From: Mesostigma viride
Taxonomy: Eukaryota > Streptophyta > Mesostigmatophyceae > Mesostigmatales > Mesostigmataceae
Length of the DNA stretch: 64,000 nucleotides
Direction: 5' to 3'
Assembly: GCA_009746045.1 (NCBI GenBank)
Contig: RPFO01001486.1
Coordinates: 33,501 to 97,500, forward strand
Position 1 is the first letter of the stretch. Every line of letters starts with the position of its first letter. The position numbers and the translations under genes were made by a program. Of this stretch, positions 38,856 through 48,715 are shown in pieces. The notes below the pieces were generated by a model. It was not told the origin of the DNA and did no database searches. It saw only the letters and a list, made by a program, of their open reading frames with translations.

Positions 38856-40474
38856 ATGGCTTTTTTGAAGATGTTGGCGTGCTCGACAATGCGCGACTGC
38901 CACCACGGGGAGTGCCGTCGTCGTCAAGTGCGAGCAATGGCGTTCTTTTGCCGAGCGTTGGCCGTCAGCTTTCGATGCGGTTCCTCCAGCGCAGCTTGTA
39001 AAAATGTACGATGTTCGGCGCACATGTCGAATTCTATCGCCGCACTTGTCATTGTGCAATTTCCTTGTAATTGATTACTGTCTGAAGGTTCCCCTCGCTA
39101 ATTTACTGAATATTCACCAGTGTAAATGCCACTGCCCCGATTTTGTGTGCAGGTGCGCCAAGCGACCACCGTGGCCCAGTCGCAGAAGGGGTCTAGCCCA
39201 AACAGGGTGCCGCCGCCGCCGCCGCCGCCGCCGCCGCTCTCCGACGTCGGGGCTGCAAGGAAGCAAGGAGGCAGCAAGGCGAAAGCACCAGCCTTGACAG
39301 CAGTCGAGCACCTAGAAGAAGTCATGCTAGATTCATGTTCCCAGAAAACGGGCGAGGCTGCTATCCGATGCTGGGAAGCTTATGAATCCTTTGAGCTGGA
39401 AAAGCAGGAGGCAAGCGCGGATTGCGAATTGGGCGGCTCAAGAGGCTGTCAAGAGCTGTATTCACTCGAGGCTTTCGCGAGCCAAGTGAAAGGGACTGAC
39501 GCGCTGATCATCATGGAGCGTGTGAACGGAGTTGCGGAAGCCTATCGCAGCCGCTTCAAGAACCTGGAGCAGGCCTTCCGGGCAACAGACTTGAACAAGT
39601 CCGGAGACATCAGCCTAGACGAATTAGCCGCTATGGTGCTCAAGTTCAACATCCCCGGCCTTTCTGACAAGGCGTCGGTCGCCTCGCTTTTCTTGAGGTG
39701 TGATGCTAACGGAGACGGCCGCATCGACGTCCACGGTGCGCACTTCTTTTTGCTCGCATGCGTGGCTTTTCTGGCTGTGAATGTCTGAGCGCATGACCGA
39801 GACAGGCCCAGCTAAGCATGGGCACCAGCGCTGCTTGGGAAACCTGCAATTTCGTCTGTTGTATGTGGCGTGGTGGGTGGGACCGAATCGTTTTTTTTTT
39901 TTCAAAAAACAATATCTTTGCAGTTGCATGGCAAACAGCAGCCCTTTCATCATTCCAGCGTCATTTTCCTTTTGTTTTTGAACGCAGTTGGCCTTAGATG
40001 TACCCTTGTGAACTTTTTTCTGGTTGTTAGGCACACGATATTCCTCCTGCACATCATGCTTGGTTGCGACCATTGTGCCTTGTCACTGCGATGCCTCCAG
40101 CCATGTTATCGTGTGTGCTTGTCTAGCGTGTGTGCCTGACCTAGTTGTGTGCGTGGCCCAGCTTATGTGCTTGACCTACCTGTGCAGGACCTCTGTGTGT
40201 GCCTTATATTTCTTGTGTGCCTGACCCACTTTAGTACGACCTTTTTGCCTCCGTGACCTTTTTGCGTGCCTGACCTACTTAAGTGCCTTATCGTCCTTGT
40301 GCTTGACCCACTTTTGCGCGATCTGTGTACATGCCTGACCCATGTGGGTGTGCAGAGTTTGAGAAGTATTTGTGGAAGCCCACGTCCCCCTTTGAGGGCG
40401 GCCTGCGCATCGACCCGCTCCTGCGCCAGGCGGTGCTGCACGGGAGGGACGACATCCCGTTGTTCCTGCAGTGA
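38856..40474 (+). CDS. EF-hand protein, three exons, 283 aa
   Basis: My model has exons 38856-39005, 39153-39735 and 40356-40474. The last junction is well supported. The exon ending GACGTCCACG (donor GTGCGC) joins AGTTTGAG (after TGTGCAG) to complete the second EF loop DANGDGRIDVHEF. The first EF loop is DLNKSGDISLDE (about residue 198). The first exon is a weaker call: it is in phase and encodes a basic, Ser/Ala/Cys-rich leader (MAFLKMLACSTMRD) that could be a targeting peptide. A polyproline run follows (GCC repeats at 39209-39237). Before the EF hands, cysteine pairs C-x10-C (DSCSQKTGEAAIRCWEAYE) and C-x7-C (CELGGSRGC) recall CP12. The C-terminus is LRQAVLHGRDDIPLFLQ. It is likely a calcium-sensing protein; plastid location is inference. 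Confidence 0.8.
39006..39152 (+). other. Proposed intron 1 of the EF-hand gene
   Basis: 147 bp, from donor AAT/GTACGA to acceptor TTTTGTGTGCAG/GTG, phase 0. The alternative is that the gene starts at the ATG at 39126, which would remove the leader. Confidence 0.5.
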
Positions 40475-40678
40475 AGGCCCTGCAATCAGCGACTATGGCC
40501 CCTGCAGTAGAGACTGGTGCAATAAAGGCCCCAGCAGTAGAGACCATGTCTCCCGAGATACAGACAGGACACGGTCTCTTTGCGCGGGGGTCTGTAAAGA
40601 AACTGGGGGCATGATGCCCCCAAAGAAGAGCCTGGCCACCTCCGGGTGGCGTAGCCATACACCCTTTTTTTGTAAAGG
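40475..40678. other. 3' flank of the EF-hand gene
   Basis: Contains a short imperfect repeat (AGTAGAGACTGGTGC / AGTAGAGACCATG) and the inverted pair GGGGGCATGATGCCCCC at about 40606-40622, which could be an RNA hairpin. No gene. Confidence 0.5.
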
Positions 40679-41013
40679 GGGGAAGGAAGGAAGGAAGGAA
40701 GGAAGGAAGGAAGGAAGGAAGGAAGGAAGGAAGGAAGGAAGGAAGGAAGGAAGGAAGGAAGGAAGGAAGGAAGGAAGGAAGGAAGGAAGGAAGGAAGGAA
40801 GGAAGGAAGGAAGGAAGGAAGGAAGGAAGGAAGGAAGGAAGGAAGGAAGGAAGGAAGGAAGGAAGGAAGGAAGGAAGGAGGGAGGGGAGGGAGGGAGGGA
40901 GGAAGGAAGGAAGGAAGGAAGGAAGGAAGGAAGGAAGGAAGGAAGGAAGGAAGGAAGGAAGGAAGGAAGGAAGGAAGGAAGGAAGGAAGGAAGGAAGGAA
41001 GGAAGGAAGGAAG
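40679..41013. repeat. (GGAA)n microsatellite, 335 bp
   Basis: About 80 GGAA units with a GGGA-rich interruption at 40877-40902. It is a purine-only strand, able to form triplex DNA. The KEGR-repeat ORF on this strand and the FLPS-repeat ORF on the other are artefacts. Confidence 0.98.
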
Positions 41014-42355
41014 CATTAGCCAGCCCTTTTTTTTTTGGCTGCTAATGGCTGCGCTGGCGCCTAGTAGCGGAGCCCAGAAAGGTGCCCCACCTCCTCCTCC
41101 CCCCCCCCCCGCTACCCGGGGCATCGCAACCTGCCCCTGCGTCCCCCGATGTTCATTGGGCTATGTACAGAGCAAACAGCAACGCCAACAATATCCGTAC
41201 GAAATTTTCTCCCTGTGGCATACGTCCCCTCCCCGCGTGCACGAGCAGCCTGCCTAGGCTTGCACGTTGGGACGACAAAGTCAACAACCCTGCTGGTGTG
41301 CTTATATACCATGCAGTAGCAGGCGTTTAGGTTTTCTCACAGACAGTTTGGAATTATTTGAATGGTATTGAATGTGTTAACCGTTATGTCGGTTAAATAG
41401 GATGTCTACAGGTAGATAGGTGGCCATGGTGACAGTTGCGAGGGAGCCTGCCCCTAACACTGGGTTAGGTTCACCTGGCATAAGCACCATTACTTACATA
41501 CTTAGCACCATAGGTCAGGCTGAATGCATCGCCTTGGCTGTGGTTTCAGTGTTTTTTTTTTTGTTTTTTTTTTCCCCCATGATGGCGCTGAATGCCAGAT
41601 AAAGGATACGTGCAGTGTGGAATGACGCTGCCAGTGATGTAAGTAGTTTTGCGGGGTGTTTCATCAAGGTATCGGTTCTCATCCCAAGGTTATTGGGATG
41701 AAAGGCGCAGTCATGTGTGATGAATTAGTCCCTAAATTATTTGGAAAATTGCCCTTTTTAAACGGCCAGTTGTTCCGCTTTAGTTTCTAACGTTGTCTCA
41801 CTAAACTTTAAAACACGTGCCACTGCGGTACGTGGGCATAACCCTCAATGAGTGGGGTGGGATGAGTACGTACGTGGCAAACGGTCCAACTATCCAGTCG
41901 TACTCGTGTGGGTGCCATGCATTATTAAACAGAACACGTGCTCCTGTTGGGGAGTCACAGAGTATTAAAACCCAATCGATGCAATGACTAAATGAAATAT
42001 ATGTATCATGACTCCGTGGGGAGATCATGTAGTGCTCACGTATTCCCTTGGTTTATCAAAGGAGGTGAGCGAAGCCGCGAAACCTCATTAACTCTAAGCT
42101 AATCTAGAAAATCCTAAGCGCCTACTCCACTCAGCAAAGCGCCCGGCCCTTCCTCCTGGGGGGCCGCTACACTACCGCCTCGTCTGCCATTACAGTAGAG
42201 GACAGCTCGGATGAGGATTACATCCCCATCTAGTGCTTAACGGTTGGGGGATGATGCAGACGATATTTGTTTGAACTTTTGTGTAATTATTTTTCTAATG
42301 AGATTAGCATAGTACTCCGTGGCATGCCTTTGCGTGCATGACACGCAAGTACTTA
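41014..42355. other. No recognisable gene
   Basis: C-run at 41093-41110, T-run at 41553-41574, then unique sequence. 41930-42030 is a decayed piece of the GACTCGTGCTCCCGTTGGGG family. 42195-42235 (GAGGACAGCTCGGATGAGGA) is an acidic-looking scrap without a frame. Confidence 0.5.
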
Positions 42356-43130
42356 ATTAATTAATTAATTAGACTCGTGCTCCCGTTGGGGAGTCACGGA
42401 GCATTAACCCCGATGGATGGATGGATGGGTGCAACATTCCTACCGGTCTAATCTATCTACATTGGCTACATACTACATCTATCTAACAGCATTCTAACTA
42501 CAACATCTATCTAGGCAGCCGCACGCTGCCCGCTATCTGGCGTGCCTCCCGCGGGATTGCACACGCGGGCGCTTCCCTGCACTGGGGGGGGCTCATTGTC
42601 CTCTATGACCTGGGCCCACTTGGCCTTGTCCATCGATCATCTTCTTCCAAATCACGGAGAGGCCGAGGCCCCCCATGTCCTCTACTAGCTGTTCCTTGAA
42701 GGTGCGGGCCTTGCGGCGTCTAACATCACTAGGCCCAGCCCACGTCAGGAGGTGCCGGCCAGGCTGGGCTGGTCGCAGTCCTGCGGGGGGGCCACGTGAG
42801 GTGTCTACCTGGTTGGTGCGAGCTAGGTGCCCTACAAGCTGCAGGCGGCGTTGCTTAATGGTGCTGGTGATATGGGGCATGCCCTGGTACAGGTCCTCAT
42901 TGCGGACATGAGCAGCATATCCTACTCTGAAAATGGAACGCAGCATGCTGGTGACCGCGCCGTCCAGCTTGCGGGCCAGGTCGGCGGTGAGGGTCCACGT
43001 CTCGGCGCCATACGTGAGAACAGGAAGGACGAGGACCTTGAACAGGTCCTGCTTCTCGATATTGCCCAGGGGCTTGCGCCACAGGGCCCGGTACTGACGT
43101 AAAGTGTGCCAGGCGAGGGGCCACGCAAGT
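42356..43130 (-). mobile_element. 5'-truncated LINE copy (copy C)
   Basis: 3' UTR and ORF2 C-terminus of the copy B family: 42375-43128 is collinear with 12380-13140. It has the (TTAA)n tail at 42353-42371. It is truncated at about 43128, where a (TTAC)n run begins. It preserves the uninterrupted C-terminus (RRKARTFKEQLVEDMGGLG, then SVIWKKMIDGQGQ) that is frameshifted in copy B. Confidence 0.92.
42590..42946 (-). pseudogene. LINE ORF2 C-terminal fragment
   Basis: The open frame reads MLRSIFRVGYAAHVRNEDLY, RRLQLVGHLARTNQVDTSRG, to the end at about 42593. The fragment holds the post-RT region only, and so documents the native ORF2 end of this family. Confidence 0.85.
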
Positions 43131-43497
43131 ACTTACTTACTACTTACTTACTCCTGGGGGGGGGGGGGGGAGGGCTTGCCCACAGGCGGGGGCTGTTGTG
43201 TGGGCCTAGCTGCATGGACATGTCCATTGCGCAATGGCCTGCCAGCTCTCTTTATCCTGCATAGCAATCCAAGCAAGACAGAGGGAGGAAACGCGGTGTT
43301 CAAACTGGGCTGGGACCACTAGCTAGGTCGGCCAGCAACTGACTGGTATAGTTCATGGCAGGTTAATTACCAACCTTTCTGGGAATGTCCTTGGATCGAC
43401 GGCCAGGCCGGCCAGGTCAGGATATGCCGCCCCGGCTGGCCAAGCCGCTGGGGGCCGACGAGACCAAGGGCGGTGTCTACCTGACTGGTGCGAGCAA
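43131..43497. other. Repeat scraps, no gene
   Basis: (TTAC)n at 43131-43153, a G-run at 43157-43170, and 43400-43495 with a short inverted scrap of LINE C-terminal sequence (GTGTCTACCTGACTGGTGCG). Confidence 0.5.
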
Positions 43498-43641
43498 GAT
43501 CAAGGAGACAACCAGCGCTGGCCGGAAATCGGGAGAATCCTGATCACGGTAGCTCGAGCCTGCAATTATCTTGTTTTCGAGTCGTTCAGGATGATGAATA
43601 TGAATATGGAGATGGAAATGTGCAGCCTTGTGCATTGATCC
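43498..43641. repeat. Solo copy of the 147-bp repeat that flanks the Penelope-like element
   Basis: ATCAAGGAGACAACCAGCGC through CCTTGTGCATTGATC, diverged about 10 percent from 24388-24535. Confidence 0.85.
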
Positions 43642-43649
43642 CCATCTAG

Positions 43650-44640
43650 TGCTGACTCAGACAGACTCACGAGCCACGAGCCACGAGCCACGAGCCACGA
43701 GGTAGCCATGGCTGACGGCGGAGCTCAGAACTTCCACGTTTGAGCACCGAAGTTAGCCGTGAATATCACAATCGACGCATCTTTCTAACACGCTGACTTA
43801 ATGCTGATATAATTTTCCGATCAAGCTATTTCGCATGATATATGACGAGCAAACGCTCCTCGACGCAACGCAGCCTGGCGGCTGCGCTCGGCAATGAAAA
43901 TACGTCTGCAGCTCCGGCTGCAGCTAGCTTCGCCATCAGGGCCGGAAGGCAGTGGTGACACGAGTCGCGCACTGGTGCTCGCCCCTAACCCTCCTGGGCT
44001 TTCCTTGCCCTCTGCATCGCCTGACCCAAAGCGCAGCCGCCCAGGCGAACCTGGCTGGTCTGAGCGCGATTTTGACGTTGATCAGCTCTTTACCACCTTC
44101 GACATCAACAGGCTTGCCTTTTTCGAAATGCCATCCATCAAGATACTGGAGCTCGTGTTTTACGGGTCACACGCCTCACTGCTGGCCCTGTGCCAGCAAT
44201 TCTATTCCAGAAACCACTTTTTCCGCAACGGAGCTGACGGCCGGTCTTCCAATAGCGTATCTGACGCCCCTTCTTCGGCCAACATGGCCGGCTGGTCTCG
44301 CCCCCTCCTTCAGCTCGCAGCTCTCTTTACCCTCACTAAGCGCTCGGCCGCGGACCTCCTGCAACCCGCCCCCATTACCGAATCCACCTTCCTCCACCAC
44401 CTCCACGACGCCCTCTCACAGCACGTGACGCCCATTGCTGCAGATGTGGCAGCTGTGGGTCGCACGCTGGCTGCTGAGCTCCCCACCATCCCCACCGCCA
44501 CCGCCACCCTCCTCGCCTCCACCCCCCCACCCCGGCGGTGTACTGGAAGGGGGCGGCCATCTACGTCGGCCACAAGCCCTGGCATGCGACCCCCGCGGCC
44601 CCAACGACTCCAGAAACCCCAGCTAGTTAGGGGAATACAT
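43650..44640 (+). mobile_element. ORF1-only element (family beta) with an internal deletion
   Basis: The plus-strand copy has the full 5' leader (43670-43842). The leader begins with four CACGAGC heptamer repeats and carries the ATATAATTTTCCGATCAAGC segment near the start codon. The first 60 percent of ORF1 is present. At about 44535 the sequence jumps from the Pro/Ser linker (CTCCACCCCCCCACCCCGG) to the last segment (CGGTGTACTGGAAGGGGGCG ... CACAAGCCCTGGC), deleting the coiled coil and RNA-binding region. Confidence 0.85.
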
Positions 44641-44646
44641 CAGTAA
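43842..44646 (+). pseudogene. ORF1 of family beta, N-terminal part
   Basis: MTSKRSSTQRSLAAALGNEN at 43842 is the family start. After a short frame change near 43930 the 250-codon frame continues WSERDFDVDQLFTTFDINRL, MPSIKILELVFYGSHASLLA, WSRPLLQLAALFTLTKRSAA, HVTPIAADVAAVG. It ends in the deletion-fused tail. The conserved block ILELVFYGSHASLLALCQQ defines the N-terminal domain of this family; I do not know its function. Confidence 0.82.
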
Positions 44647-45049
44647 TTAATTAATTAATTAATAAGCACGTGACTGCGTCACGTGGGTGCCAATACAGAG
44701 TAAAGGAACCTTCAACCCTATATACACAGTGAGAAGGAGGGAGGGCGCCCTAGCTTCTCTCACTGCCGCAGGTGGGCAGGCCACAGAGCGCTCTCTCCAC
44801 GGCATGGTGCCGGGGCGCAACACTGTGCAGGGTGCAATACAACCAGTGCAATACCATCTATAGGTAGGCTGACGCATAGCTTATGCTACAAATGTGAGGT
44901 GGGCTCAAGACGTCAGCTATGGCGCAAGCTGATGGCCACAAGGTGCCAGAGCTAATTGAAGGTACTATAACGCTGTGCGCTAATATCGTTTCAAGTGCTG
45001 TAATGCCTAAGCTATCCCATCATCGATTGCCCCCATCTAGACAACTAGC
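44641..45049. other. TTAA run and unique spacer
   Basis: (TTAA)n at 44645-44663, followed by unique sequence; CACGTGACTGCGTCACGTG at 44667-44685 is a perfect inverted pair (a double E-box-like hairpin). No gene. Confidence 0.5.
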
Positions 45050-45890
45050 TGGAGTGCTCTATCCCGGGGAAGCCCGGGGGGGCTTCCGCAGTTTCTTGTT
45101 GACATAGAGGTCCCCGCCCCGCCAGTACACTTGGGGCTTGAATCTCGGGGTTGGTCTTGTGGCGGATGTAGTCGGGCCACTGATCGCGGCGTTGCTGCTG
45201 CTGGGCTGGCGTCAGGTCGTTGTCAAGCGACCAGGAGGTGTTCACCAGCTTCTTGCGGCGAGAGAGGAACCGAACTCGGGCTGTGATGTCGCTGAAGGTG
45301 AGGACCACTGGAGGGGGCCCAGCCTTGGCCCGTGGATGGGGCAGGCGGTAGGCGCCCTGCAGTATTGCACCTGGCAGCTGCATGCACGCCAAGAGCTGTT
45401 TCTTCAGCTCGTCGCCGGAGAAGAGAGTCTGGGGTCTCCTCCGGCAGCATGTCGAAGCGCCTGAGGATGACCCGGCAGCGGCGACGGTCGCGGTCAGCGG
45501 CCTCGCGGCGCGTGTCTTCCAGCTCCTGGACTCTTGGTGGTGATGGCGGTCGTGGTAGAGGATGCCTGGCTCTTGAGCAGGTCCGCCCAGGAGGCGCGAG
45601 TCGAGGGGTCATCGCTAGCCCTACCAGCAGGTTGGGAGGCGATGGTGGCCGTGCGCTCGGCGATCTCGGGGACCTGCGTGGCCAGGGCGTCTAGATACCT
45701 TGGCAGCAACTGCCTCAAGTTTCACGGTGCCTTGGCCGACTCGGCCTTCCACCTGATTAAGGCGGGTGGTCACAGTGGCTGTGGCCTCGGAAACTTTGGT
45801 GGCAATGTGCTCTTGCGTAGCAGTAAACTGAGGCTGGAGCTTAAGGGCGACTCTGGCTTCAATGTTGTTGACCTTATAATACATCAGTAG
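45050..45890 (-). pseudogene. ORF1-type relic (family alpha)
   Basis: Frame pieces read GSTTTLTKVSEATATVTTRL-like coiled coil at 45880-45720, VQELEDTRREAADRDRRRCR and VILRRFDMLPEETPDSLL at about 45540-45430, then WSLDNDLTPAQQQQRRDQWP at about 45190. The end is near 45050. It is the sister of 9583-11290, 5'-truncated and frameshifted. Confidence 0.8.
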
Positions 45891-46316
45891 TAGTGTAGAA
45901 TAGATAGACCGTGGCCATGGACATGCACGCCTCCTACAGGCACTATACCAGCTGATTAATTAATTAATTAATTAATTAGGAACATAACTCCGTTGGGAGT
46001 ATATGTAGCACATAGCCCTGAGAAGGGGCATTAATTAATTAATTAATTAGGAACATAGGCTCCGTTGGGAGTATATGTAGCACATAGCCCTGAGAAGGGG
46101 CATATGAGCCTATAATACATTCTAAGCTACTTCCTGCAAGGGTGGGAATGTAAACAACACTTGCTCTAGGTGCACCAAGGCACCTGCACCCTCATGATGT
46201 ATCGCGCTATGCCCAGTTAAGGGGGGAGCGTGGCATGCATGTGGGGGAAGATCATCATGGCTATACAAGAGCTATGGCATGGCTTCTCAGCAGAGAGTGA
46301 CTCCCTGCATGGGCAC
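45891..46316 (+). repeat. TTAA-family repeat, best-preserved copy
   Basis: (TTAA)n blocks at 45955-45979 and 46030-46050 precede two tandem starts (CATAACTCCGTTGGGAGTAT ATGTAGCACATAGCCC). Then comes a single body of about 250 bp (CTATAATACATTCTAAGCTA ... GGTGCACCAAGGCACCTGCA ... GGAAGATCATCATGGCTATA ... CTCAGCAGAGAG). There is no ORF. It behaves like a SINE or the 3' end of an unseen LINE. It is cut at 46316 by the 3' end of the ORF1-only element. Confidence 0.85.
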
Positions 46317-48045
46317 AACATTACTAAATAAGGCTAGGCATCGTCTGGAGTGTGGCTCATCATAGGCACACATGTACATGATTAAATAAAGCGCGTGGCT
46401 TAGCTGGAATAGGGCCTTGAGGAGGCGTACATGTACATGGCCACGGTCTATCTATTCTACACTACTACTGCTGTATTCCCCTGAGCTGGGGCGTCTGGAG
46501 TCGCTGGGGCCGCGGGGGTCGCCTGCCAGGGCTTGTGGCCGACGTAGATGGCCGCCCCCTTCCAGTACACCGGCTGCCCCGCCTTGGTCTGCCGGAGCTG
46601 GAGGTAGGTCGGCCATAGCTCCCGTCGCCGTTGTTGCTGCGCCAGGGTCAAGTCGTCATCAAGGGTGAAGAGAGTCTTCTCGAGCCGCTTGCGGCGTCTG
46701 AGAAAAGAAATCTTGTCGGCGCCGGGGTCTTAAAGGTGAGAAGGAGCGGGGGCGGCCCTGCCTTACCCCGCGCGCGGGGAAGGCGGTGGGCGGCCAGCTC
46801 GATCTCACCAGTAAGGCCCATGCGATCAAGGATTTCTCTCTCAAAAGCACGCGCAAGCTTCTCGGAATTCTCACCTTCCTCCATCTTGAGATTCTTGACA
46901 ATGACGTTGAGGCTGCGCTTGGCGAGCTCGGCCTCCTCGCGGAGGTCAAGCGTCTGCCGTTGAAGCTGGGCTGCGACGGCGGAGGTGGTGGAAGTGGTGT
47001 GTTGCTTAAGCATGTCCGCCCAGGTGGTGATGGGAGGAGCATCGCCGGCCAGGCCAGCCGGGGCTGGCTTGGCGGCAATGTCCTTCACCGCCTGGGCGGT
47101 GAGGCCTGCGGTGTTCTGCAGAACCTCGATAGCAATGGCGTTGTCCTTAAGACGCTGGTCGATGTCGCGGAGCTGGGCGGTGATGGAGTCGGTGGAGGCG
47201 GAGGGAGGGGGGGGTGGAGGCGAGGAGGGCGGCGGTGGCGGTGGGGATGGTGGGGAGCTCAGCAGCCAGCGTGCCGCCAAGTGCCGCCACATCTGCAGCA
47301 ATGGGCGTCACGTGCTGTGAGAGGGCGGCGTGGAGGTGGTGGACGAAGGTGGATTCGGTAATGGGGGCGGGCTGCAGAAGGTCCTCGGCCGAGCGCTTAG
47401 TGAGGGTAAAGAGAGCTGCGAGCTGAAGGCGGGGGCGAGACCAGCCGGCCAGGTTGGTGTCGACTGGGCGGTCTGAGACGCGGTGGGAAAACCGGCCGTC
47501 AACTCCGTTGCGAAAAAACTGGGTGTTGTAATTGAGTTGCTGGCACAGGGCCAGCAGTGAGGCGTGTGACCCGTAAAACACGAGCTCCAGTATCTTGATG
47601 GGTGGCATGTCGAAAAAGGCAGGCCTGTTGACGTCCAAGGTGGTAAAGAGCCTGTCGACGTCAAAATCGCGCTCAGACCAGCTCGGTTCGGCTGGGCGGC
47701 TGCGTTTTGGCTCAGGCGAGGCTGAAGGCGAGGCAGGAAGCCCGGGAGGGTGCTGGACGACCACCAGTGCGCGACTAGTGGCAGCACTGCCTTCCGGCCC
47801 TGATGGCGAAGCTGCAGCCGGAGCTGCAGACGTGTTTTCATTGCCGAGCGCAGCCGCCAGGCTGCGTTGCGTCGAGGCGCGTTTATTCGCCATATAGTGC
47901 GTTATAGCTTTGGAAAATTATATCAGCATGTGCGTCTAAGAAAGACGAAGCGATTGTGATATTCACAGCTGAATTCGGTGCTCAAACGTGAAAGTTATGA
48001 GCTCCGACAGCCATGGCTATTTCATACCTCGTGGCTCGTGGCTCG
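46317..48045 (-). mobile_element. ORF1-only retroelement (family beta), most complete copy
   Basis: Layout on the minus strand: 5' leader (48045-47894) with CACGAGC heptamers at its outer end, ORF1 (47893 to about 46455), and a 3' UTR of about 135 bp ending TTTATTTAGT. Both ends coincide with those of 29089-30800. The leader shares the AAATTATATCA...AAAGTTATGAGC block with the 5' UTR of the full-length LINE (17555-17640), suggesting that it borrows that LINE's 5' end and possibly its machinery. It is inserted in a TTAA-family repeat. Confidence 0.88.
46455..47893 (-). pseudogene. ORF1 protein of family beta, two frameshifts
   Basis: The first frame (47893-47147) gives MANKRASTQRSLAAALGNEN, WSERDFDVDRLFTTLDVNRP, ILELVFYGSHASLLALCQQL, WSRPRLQLAALFTLTKRSAE and PITESTFVHHLHAALSQHVT. 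A slip in the C-run near 47210 passes to a second frame with TDSITAQLRDIDQRLKDNAI (coiled coil), LDLREEAELAKRSLNVIVKN and GLTGEIELAAHRLPRARGKA. A two-base insertion near 46718 shifts again to LTLAQQQRRRELWPTYLQLR, VYWKGAAIYVGHKPWQ and a stop near 46460. The coiled coil followed by an RRM-like and C-terminal domain is typical of L1-type ORF1 proteins. Confidence 0.87.
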
Positions 48046-48620
48046 TGGCATGCCATGAGAAGGGGCATATGAGCCTATAATACATTCTAAGCTACTTCCT
48101 GCAAGGGTGGGAATGTAAACAACACTTGCTCTAGGTGCACCAGGGCACCCGCACCCTCATGGTCTATCACGCTATGCCCGGGTAAGGGGGGAGCATGCCT
48201 GTGAGGGGGAAGATCATCATGCCAGCTGATGCCTAGCATTATTTAGCCATGGATGTACATGCGTGCCTATGAGGTGCCACACCCCAGATGATCATGATGC
48301 CTAGAGCTCTTTATTTAGTTAAGCTGTGCCCATGCAGAGAGCTCGGCTCTCTGCTGAGACGCCATGCCCTAGCTTTTGAATCTATCGCTATGCTGATCTT
48401 CCTCCCCTATGATGGGCTCCCCTTAGCTGGGTGTTGCCCGAGACTCTGGGGGGTGCAGGTGCCCTGGTGCATGCACCTAGAGCAAGGGTCGTTTACATTC
48501 CCACCCTTGCAGGAAGTAGTTTAGAATGTATTATAGGCCATACACCCCGCTTCTCAAGGGCTATGTGCTACAGATACTCCCAACGGAGTTATGTTCATAA
48601 TTAATTAATTAATTAATTAA
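48046..48620. repeat. Head-to-head pair of TTAA-family repeats
   Basis: 48046-48225 is a plus-orientation copy lacking its start. 48335-48600 is an inverted copy (CTCTCTGCTGAGACGCCATG ... ACTCCCAACGGAGTTATGTT) ending in (TTAA)n at 48600-48622. Together they form a loose inverted repeat. Confidence 0.85.
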
Positions 48621-48715
48621 TTGTGCATTGAAAATATGGCTTACGTGTAAAGCGACTAGATGACCTAGACGGTGGGGCCGGAAACAGCTCGCTTGATCAA
48701 GATGTCCTACGAATG
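48621..48715. repeat. Copy of the Penelope-flank sequence
   Basis: TGTGCATTGAAAATATGGCT ... CGACTAGATGACCTAGACGG ... GGCCGGAAACAGC matches 24525-24625. The 147-bp repeat and this sequence are therefore adjacent in more than one place and probably belong to one element end. Confidence 0.8.

Noticed and set aside
39126..39152. ATG at 39126 as the start of the EF-hand protein
   Set aside because: It lies inside a probable intron end (TTTTGTGTGCAG at 39141-39152). The upstream in-phase leader exon gives a more plausible N-terminus, though this choice is not certain.
40266..41124. KEGR-repeat and FLPS-repeat ORFs
   Set aside because: Artefacts of the (GGAA)n tract fused to short flanks.
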